From contig CAIMNF010000501.1 in NCBI GenBank assembly GCA_903842755.1, positions 1 through 10,778 on the forward strand: 10,778 nt of DNA, written 5' to 3'. The position numbers and the translations under genes were made by a program. The stretch is from Oligoflexia bacterium (GTDB taxonomy: Bacteria; Bdellovibrionota; UBA1018; CAIMNF01). The notes under the pieces were generated by a model. That model ran no database searches and had not been told where the DNA came from. It was given only the letters and a program-made list of their open reading frames with translations. Numbering within the stretch: the stretch's first letter is position 1; each line of letters begins with the position of its first letter. Below are positions 6,823 through 10,778 of this stretch, piece after piece.

Positions 6823-7093
6823 GGCAAATTAAACTATAATTAGGTCCACTAAAAAAAATGCATTGCTTTTGATCTTCTTTAAAAAGGGAATAATAATAAA
6901 TCGAATCAGAATTAGGATCGTGCTGGACAAGCGAATCAGCACAGCCGCCTTTTCTTCCAATTTCTTGAACCCCGGGAGCTAAATTAGTGGCAGAATCCAC
7001 GTAGCAAGCTGCAAAGCTCGTCATTGATGCACAGGTGATTAAAACAAAAATCGAAGCAACATAAATCAATCTAAAACGTAGAGAATTTTTCAT
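6812..7093 (-). CDS. Small secreted four-Cys protein, unknown function
   Basis: This 93-residue protein is not recognised. It has a strong signal peptide (MKNSLRFRLIYVASIFVLIT...) with likely cleavage after SFA at residue 28. The mature part is about 65 residues with four cysteines (C30, C51, C78, C90), enough for two disulfides after export, and an aromatic patch (IYYYSLFK). C21 lies in LITC within the signal region, but Thr at -1 makes lipidation unlikely. The stop overlaps the end of the barrel gene by 11 nt on the opposite strand. The best upstream promoter is weak: minus-strand TTGAAT (7123-7128), 17 bp, TAGGCT (7100-7105), which would put the start of transcription at the ATG itself. 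Confidence 0.6.
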   Translation of the reverse strand: MKNSLRFRLIYVASIFVLITCASMTSFAACYVDSATNLAPGVQEIGRKGGCADSLVQHDPNSDSIYYYSLFKEDQKQCIFFSGPNYSLICPKN

Positions 7094-7233
7094 GAAGCGA
7101 GCCTAACAAAGGCAAAAGAAATATTCAACAAAATTAGAGGAACGACCAGAACGAAGTCTCTGCCAATCAATTAAATAAATTTAGTTTATATTCACTTTTA
7201 ATAATCACATTTTAAACAAGTCCTGCAAGATAA

Positions 7234-7267
7234 AATAGTTGACTATTGTTATCATAAATGATTTAAT
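7234..7267 (+). promoter_or_regulatory. Promoter of the nucleotidase operon with embedded palindromes
   Basis: TTGACT (7239-7244) and TTTAAT (7262-7267) each match 5 of 6 consensus bases and have a 17-bp spacer. Transcription should start near 7274, giving a leader of about 46 nt. Two inverted repeats overlap the promoter: AATAG-TTGA-CTATT (7234-7247) across the -35, and ATCAT-AA-ATGAT (7251-7262) in the spacer, placed where a repressor would block RNA polymerase. The surrounding gene-free stretch 7094-7319 is otherwise AT-rich with no other signal I can support. Confidence 0.55.
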
Positions 7268-7319
7268 TCTTGCATCGTAAAGTGTTTAAACGGTACTTTG
7301 CTGAAACTGGAGATAACTT

Positions 7320-8993
7320 GTGACCAGAATCCGCCAGATCATGAATGGAATAACCAAACAAGTGCTGCTTGCAGCACTAATGATCTTGCTCGGTGTGCCA
7401 GCTCAAGCGGTAAAGACTTTAGTGATTGTCTCATCCGACCAACACTCCCAATATGATTTCGTGGAAGATTACATCCGCTCCACCAGTGTCATTCGACAAA
7501 AATTTTTGGAACGCAATCCTGACGGTGTGGTGATTTACCTCATCAATGGTGATTTTGGTGGGAAAAGTCAGTGGACGACTTTTGACAAAGGTCAGCTCGG
7601 TTACGAAATTGTGGGGACTCTTTCCAAGGAAAAACAATTTATATTAGGCTGGGGAAATCACGATGGTTTTGACTTCGCTGATCAACACGGCAATGAGTTT
7701 TTCCTCCAACAAAACAAAGCCCTGTTGAATGTGATCTCGAAAAACCACGGTAAGCCATCCTACTTAATAGGAAGTAATTTTAATCTGACCCAACAAGGCA
7801 AAACTATTTTTAGGCCTTATCAAGATGTGGTTACTCCCCAAGGGGAAACAAGACGTTACGTGGGCGTCATGTATGACGAATTTTATAAAAAAAGTTCCTA
7901 CAATCGCACAAACGGTGTTCAACTCATTCGAGATCAAATCCCCGTGGTCGACTATCTCAAAGACCAAATGTTGGCTGCGGCCCGCGATGGCGTAAATGTC
8001 GTTTACATTATGGCTCACGAAGCAGAAAACAAACTTAGACCAATTATTGAAACCCTGAACGATTGGAAATTAAGTCAGCCATCTCTTTCAAACCTAAGAA
8101 TCCCCGTGGTCTATGCAGCACACAATCATGAAGTATCCCAGGAAAAGCTCGGAGACACTTGGCTAATCAATTCTGGTTCGTACTACCAATACACCGCAGT
8201 GGTACTGAATGAGGATGGGGATTTGGAATCCCATCAGTTTATGGGGCATAAGGACCAACTCACCCTTGGGAAGGAAGCTAAGCTCACTCCGGCAGAAGAT
8301 AAAGTATTGACGATGATTTCTACTGAAAAAGCGAAAATAAAAGAAGAACTTGGACTTTCCATCAATATTTTTGAGTCGCAAGGGTACGCTGAAACAAAAA
8401 AAGATTTTAAGAAAGGGCGCGTTCGGCTGGGTAATTTAATTTGCGATGCCATGCGTGACTATGGCGTCAACGAATTGAACACCACCCCTCCCCCGTATAA
8501 AATCAGCGGTGTTCTCTCATTTTTAACAAGCAGTGTTTACCGGAGGGAGTTTCCGATCCCAGCCGGTCACATTTCCTATTCGGACATCCTGTCCATGTTG
8601 CCGGAAGACACCGAAACGATGAAAATTGGGGATATTGACGGAAAATCACTCCAACTTTTGTTTAGTAACATTAGGGCTGAACGGATCCTTTCTCAGAAGA
8701 AATCAGATGCTTACTCTCCTCAACTGCCAAGCAATGTGCGTGAAACACAAAATTTCCAGCTAGAAATTCAAGACAGTAAAAACGTATGGAGTCCCTTGGA
8801 CCCTAAAAAAACATACCGTGTCGTATTTGATCATTGGCTAGGAAAAAATGGGCCCGAGATTCAAGAAGCTAACCGAATTTTTAAAGAAAAGGTAAAATGG
8901 ATTCAGCCCGTTAAGTCATACACGGTTGCGAACGCCCTGGTTGAGTTTGGCAAGCTTGATCAGCGATCGTGTGAATCGGCGTTAAATCCTTAG
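7320..8993 (+). CDS. Secreted 5'-nucleotidase/UshA-family metallophosphoesterase, divergent
   Basis: The 557-residue protein starts at a GTG with a good GGAG ribosome-binding site (7309-7312, 7-nt gap). A signal peptide ends at about residue 30 (GVPAQA), so it is periplasmic or exported. The N-terminal calcineurin-like domain has the dinuclear-metal motifs: D40-Q-H42, GD at 77-78, GNHD at 112-115, H233, and AHNH at 267-270 where the family usually has GH-X-H. A C-terminal 5'-nucleotidase domain follows (about 365-545: GRVRLGNLICDAMRDY, then SYSDILSMLP). The NGG-x-x-R substrate loop typical of UshA-like enzymes is not visible; YKISGVLSFLTSSVYRRE stands in its place. Family members hydrolyse nucleotides, UDP-sugars or other phosphoesters; the substrate here is open. 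Probably cotranscribed with the metalloprotease 29 nt downstream. Confidence 0.85.
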   Translation: MTRIRQIMNGITKQVLLAALMILLGVPAQAVKTLVIVSSDQHSQYDFVEDYIRSTSVIRQKFLERNPDGVVIYLINGDFGGKSQWTTFDKGQLGYEIVGTLSKEKQFILGWGNHDGFDFADQHGNEFFLQQNKALLNVISKNHGKPSYLIGSNFNLTQQGKTIFRPYQDVVTPQGETRRYVGVMYDEFYKKSSYNRTNGVQLIRDQIPVVDYLKDQMLAAARDGVNVVYIMAHEAENKLRPIIETLNDWKLSQPSLSNLRIPVVYAAHNHEVSQEKLGDTWLINSGSYYQYTAVVLNEDGDLESHQFMGHKDQLTLGKEAKLTPAEDKVLTMISTEKAKIKEELGLSINIFESQGYAETKKDFKKGRVRLGNLICDAMRDYGVNELNTTPPPYKISGVLSFLTSSVYRREFPIPAGHISYSDILSMLPEDTETMKIGDIDGKSLQLLFSNIRAERILSQKKSDAYSPQLPSNVRETQNFQLEIQDSKNVWSPLDPKKTYRVVFDHWLGKNGPEIQEANRIFKEKVKWIQPVKSYTVANALVEFGKLDQRSCESALNP

Positions 8994-9022
8994 GAAAAAT
9001 TTAGTTTCAAGACTCGTTCTTT

Positions 9023-9742
9023 TTGAATAAAGTCTCTTCAGTGGAAGATGATTCGGGTTTTAAAATTGAAGTTAGAAAAAGCAGAAAGCGAAAATCAATT
9101 GCCGTTGCTGTTTATCCGGACTTGCGTGTGATTGTTTCCGCTCCGATGCGGATGCCCCTTGAATCGATAAAGGCATTTATTGAGAAACACCACCTATGGA
9201 TTTCTAAGCGCCTTAGGCAAATGACTCTGTTAAAGGATCAAAGAAAGGTCGTTTACTTAAAGGAAGGCGCCTTAATCCCCTTTTATGGCGAGACTTTGAA
9301 AATCAGGCTAATCCAAGGAAAATCACGCCCCGCACTTTATGCCGAAAACACACTCTGGATTAGTTCCCCTCACCCAGAAAACGAAGCTTTAATCAGGAAA
9401 AAAGTAATCTTTTGGATCCAACAAAAATGTGCAGAGCTCATTCAAGGTCGAATCGCCCACTTCTCCTCCCTGCTGCAGGTCATTCCTCGATCAGTAAAAG
9501 TAAGAAACTATAAAGGGCGCTGGGGCTCGTGTCGATCAACGAATGATTTAAGTTTTAACTGGAGAATTAGCTTAGGCCCACCTCCGATTTTGGATTATGT
9601 AGTGGTGCATGAGCTAGCCCACATTCGCGAATTTAATCACAGCGCAAAATTTTGGGAACTGGTGGAATCCGTTCTTCCGAATTATAAACAAATTCAGCGA
9701 GAACTAAAACACCTCCACCAAATCGGCGCACTGGATCTTTAA
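9023..9742 (+). CDS. YgjP/DUF45-family zinc metalloprotease
   Basis: The 239-residue cytosolic-looking protein has the complete signature of the YgjP-like (DUF45, SprT-related) M48-type family: a beta-rich N-terminal region, RNYKGRWGSCRS at 161-172, then DYVVVHELAHIREFNHSAKFWELVESVLPNY at 191-221. The zinc ligands are H196 and H200 of HELAH plus H206 of NHS, with E197 as catalytic base. In many bacteria such genes sit beside restriction or housekeeping genes; the physiological substrate is not established. The start is TTG 9023, the only usual initiation codon near the conserved N terminus apart from GTG 9041; no Shine-Dalgarno sequence precedes either. The 29-nt gap after the nucleotidase stop, with no promoter in it, suggests one operon. 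Confidence 0.87.
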   Translation: MNKVSSVEDDSGFKIEVRKSRKRKSIAVAVYPDLRVIVSAPMRMPLESIKAFIEKHHLWISKRLRQMTLLKDQRKVVYLKEGALIPFYGETLKIRLIQGKSRPALYAENTLWISSPHPENEALIRKKVIFWIQQKCAELIQGRIAHFSSLLQVIPRSVKVRNYKGRWGSCRSTNDLSFNWRISLGPPPILDYVVVHELAHIREFNHSAKFWELVESVLPNYKQIQRELKHLHQIGALDL

Positions 9743-9957
9743 ACGATGCGCGAGGAATGCTAGAAGTGCGAGATTTGCGAGAAAAGTCCTAAGGAAATCA
9801 AATGCCCCAAAAGGGAGAGTGGATCGTCATCAAATTCATGCGTTTTTACCGCTGTTTCGATGCTTTTCTTCTGCAACCCGCGTCTATTTAAATTTACCCT
9901 TTGTTTTTGGAATTAGGTCTAATCGAATAATAAAACAATGCGGTCCTTTTTAATTTC
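9743..9957. other. Start of the gene-free stretch 9743-10394; no long gene
   Basis: No credible gene longer than about 30 codons is visible. A repeated TGCGAGA occurs near 9766-9781, and a perfect inverted repeat ATTAG-GT-CTAAT lies at 9912-9923. A 29-codon ORF with a good ribosome-binding site lies within (listed separately). No intrinsic terminator for the upstream operon is apparent. Confidence 0.4.
9802..9891 (+). CDS. Possible 29-residue small protein (MPQKGEWIVIKF...)
   Basis: An ATG at 9802 is preceded by AAGGA (9791-9795) at a 6-nt spacing and opens 29 codons to TAA at 9889-9891. The product is basic and aromatic (FMRFYRCFDAFLL). It lies 59 nt after the metalloprotease stop and could be cotranscribed. 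ORFs this short occur by chance, and only the ribosome-binding site argues for it. Confidence 0.2.
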   Translation: MPQKGEWIVIKFMRFYRCFDAFLLQPASI

Positions 9958-10068
9958 AACACTCATCAGTAACACTTGTGCAGCAATTAAATCATTCAGT
10001 AGCGAAATCCACAATAAATACAGGTGTTACAAAAAAATAATACAACACATCAACACTTCACCAGTGTT
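9958..10068. repeat. Cluster of AACACT/AGTGTT elements (iteron- or operator-like)
   Basis: AACACT occurs at 9958-9963, 9971-9976 and 10052-10057, AACACA at 10044-10049, and the opposite orientation as GGTGTT (10023-10028) and AGTGTT (10063-10068). The last pair forms a perfect inverted repeat, AACACT-N5-AGTGTT (10052-10068). Three copies extend to GTAACAC/GTGTTAC (9969, 10024, 10064). The first two are 13 bp apart. Lying 5' of parA, these could be a partition site, operators or replication iterons; none matches the chromosomal parS consensus TGTTTCACGTGAAACA. Confidence 0.45.
10019..10030 (+). repeat. TACAGGTGT direct repeat, copy 1
   Basis: TACAGGTGTTAC here matches the copy at 10280-10290 in 9 consecutive bases (TACAGGTGT) and again at the A after one mismatch. 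The two copies stand on either side of the pyrimidine-rich tract. Confidence 0.3.
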
Positions 10069-10090
10069 ACTTTCCAGTATTCCTGAGTAT

Positions 10091-10280
10091 CCCCACTTTG
10101 CACTCCCACTTTGCATCCCCACATTCCACCCCTCCCCACTCCACCCACTACCTTTCTTTTCTGTTCTTACCCCCCCTACTTCCTTTCTTTACCCCCTCTC
10201 CTTACTCCCCCTCTTTTCTTTCCCTATGTTCATTCCCTCCCTACTCTCTTTCCCAACCCTCCCCCCACATCCTCTAAACT
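10091..10280 (+). other. 190-nt C-rich, G-poor polypyrimidine tract
   Basis: By hand count these 190 bases hold about 96 C, 65 T, 25 A and only 4 G, so about 85% pyrimidine on the + strand and G-run-rich on the minus strand. Nothing else in the window looks like this. Frames through it give only Pro/Ser/Phe/Leu low-complexity translations and I treat it as noncoding. A transcript would be C-rich, G-poor and unstructured, the textbook profile of a Rho utilisation region; the DNA could form triplex, G-quadruplex or i-motif structures. Confidence 0.6.
10092..10156 (+). repeat. Decaying 13-bp tandem repeat
   Basis: CCCACTTTGCA is perfect at 10092-10102 and 10105-10115. A third copy, CCCACATTCCA at 10118-10128, matches 9 of 11. 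In the same 13-bp phase, 10131 is degenerate and 10144 starts with CCCACTA. The beginning of the pyrimidine tract therefore looks built from 13-bp units that lose identity rightward. Confidence 0.5.
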
Positions 10281-10290
10281 ACAGGTGTCA
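10280..10290 (+). repeat. TACAGGTGT direct repeat, copy 2
   Basis: Second TACAGGTGT (followed by CA), at the right end of the pyrimidine tract and 13 bp before the putative parA -35 box. It may belong to the same binding-element family as the AACACT/GTGTT cluster. Confidence 0.3.
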
Positions 10291-10302
10291 AATAACCAAC
10301 AT

Positions 10303-10330
10303 TTGAATTATTTAGAAAATAAGAGATACT
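10303..10330 (+). promoter_or_regulatory. Putative parA promoter
   Basis: TTGAAT (10303-10308) and GATACT (10325-10330) are 16 bp apart. Transcription would start near 10337, leaving a leader of about 58 nt. The leader contains the palindromes CGTATACG (10334-10341) and CCGCGG (10349-10354) and a GGAGT/ACTCC hairpin (10357-10375), possible sites for autorepression. The string GAGATACTCA around the -10 also occurs at the mscS -10. Confidence 0.4.
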
Positions 10331-10382
10331 CAACGTATACGAATTATCCGCGGGGTGGAGTAGGGATACCACTCCAAATAAA

Positions 10383-10388
10383 AAGGGA
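10383..10388 (+). promoter_or_regulatory. Shine-Dalgarno site of parA
   Basis: AAGGGA ends 6 nt before ATG 10395 and selects that start over the out-of-frame ATG at 10391. Confidence 0.6.
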
Positions 10389-10394
10389 ATATGA

Positions 10395-10778
10395 ATGAGA
10401 AAAATAGCAATCAGTAACGGTAAGGGCGGAGTAGGTAAAACGACCACCGCAGCAAACTTGGGGGCTGCGCTTGCGCGCGAGGGGAAACGGATCTTATTGG
10501 TTGATATGGACCCACAGCAAAGTCTAACTGATTTTTTTATGGTCGATACTACGGACGAAGAGTCGATCACGATCGCCGAATTATTGATGACACCCCAATT
10601 AGATCCTCTGCAATCGGTAGTGAATATTAGCAAGAATTTAGATATTATCCCAGGAAGCGAAAAATTGGCGGCATTAGATACCGCGTTATTAAAACTAACC
10701 GACGGCACACAGAGACTGAAACGCCTTTTACTTAAAATGAATTCACAATATGATTACTGCATTATCGATACGCCCCCC
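10395..10778 (+). CDS. parA: ParA-family partition ATPase, N-terminal part (truncated by window edge)
   Basis: From ATG 10395, 128 codons remain open to the window edge. The protein begins MRKIAISNGKGGVGKTTTAANLG, with the deviant Walker A motif (KGGVGKTT, signature Lys10 and catalytic Lys15), followed by the A' motif LLVDMDPQQS (34-43) and Walker B YCIIDTPP (121-128). These define ParA/MinD-type ATPases. There is no N-terminal helix-turn-helix domain, so it is the short type (chromosomal Soj or type Ib-like plasmid ParA), which works with ParB and a centromere site to segregate DNA. The following gene, probably parB, is outside the window. The repeat- and palindrome-rich upstream region suits an autoregulated partition operon. 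Family certain; whether chromosomal, plasmid or element-borne is not settled. Confidence 0.92.
   Translation, partial: MRKIAISNGKGGVGKTTTAANLGAALAREGKRILLVDMDPQQSLTDFFMVDTTDEESITIAELLMTPQLDPLQSVVNISKNLDIIPGSEKLAALDTALLKLTDGTQRLKRLLLKMNSQYDYCIIDTPP

Noticed and set aside
7245..7267. Pho box upstream of the phosphoesterase
   Set aside because: TTATCAT resembles one half of a Pho box, but the second direct heptamer is not present at the required spacing.
9958..10068. Canonical chromosomal parS site
   Set aside because: No match to TGTTTCACGTGAAACA; the AACACT-N5-AGTGTT palindrome differs in sequence and arm spacing.
10092..10156. CRISPR-like array
   Set aside because: The repeats are 13 bp with no unique spacers of constant length, and no cas gene is present.
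9938..10306. 122-codon + strand ORF across the pyrimidine tract
   Set aside because: The translation is Pro/Leu/Phe/Ser low complexity produced by the C/T composition. It has no ribosome-binding site or domain, and the overlapping frame at 10111-10398 is equally open for the same reason.
10274..10708. 144-codon minus-strand ORF opposite parA
   Set aside because: Antisense of an unmistakable ParA Walker-motif region; its translation is compositionally odd and it has no supporting start signal.

Overview
This window reads like a chromosome or large replicon of a Gram-negative bacterium. It has a C-terminal-Phe outer-membrane beta-barrel, several signal peptides, a periplasmic nucleotidase-type enzyme and a CHASE2-class III cyclase. 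Base composition is moderate, and TTG/GTG starts appear beside ATG. The mixture would fit the Bdellovibrionota/deltaproteobacterial world, but no gene here fixes the taxon and I hold that guess weakly. No rRNA, tRNA, CRISPR array or insertion sequence is visible.

Layout. 1-393 (-) is the N-terminal part of an exported ankyrin-repeat protein that runs off the left edge. 450-1175 (+) is a metallo-beta-lactamase-fold hydrolase, convergent with 1178-3613 (-), a CHASE2 adenylate/guanylate cyclase. Divergent from the cyclase is an MscS-type channel (3732-4757), and the two share a 118-bp spacer with two inverted repeats. 4872-7093 is a run of five poorly characterised envelope proteins: a small secreted Cys protein whose ribosome-binding site lies in a hairpin, a translationally coupled pair of small membrane proteins (one with a Cys-X3-Cys-His segment), an outer-membrane barrel with Cys-X-Cys-X-Cys near its mature N terminus, and a small secreted four-Cys protein. 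7320-9742 is a probable two-gene operon of a secreted 5'-nucleotidase-like metallophosphoesterase and a YgjP/DUF45-type zinc metalloprotease.

9743-10394 has no convincing long gene and is the most unusual stretch. It holds a cluster of AACACT/AGTGTT elements in both orientations, then about 190 nt that are roughly half C and almost free of G on the + strand and begin with a decaying 13-bp tandem repeat, then a plausible promoter, then the start of a ParA-type ATPase (10395 to the right edge). This resembles a partition or replication control region, possibly of a plasmid, chromid or integrated element, but no replication gene is in view.

Expression signals fall into two kinds. The nucleotidase, parA and the 4872 gene have clear Shine-Dalgarno sites. 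For mscS, the small membrane pair and the outer-membrane barrel, the best sigma70-like promoter ends only 8-9 nt before the ATG, which predicts leaderless or nearly leaderless mRNAs. All three convergent gene junctions are abutting or overlapping, so no dedicated terminators fit between them.
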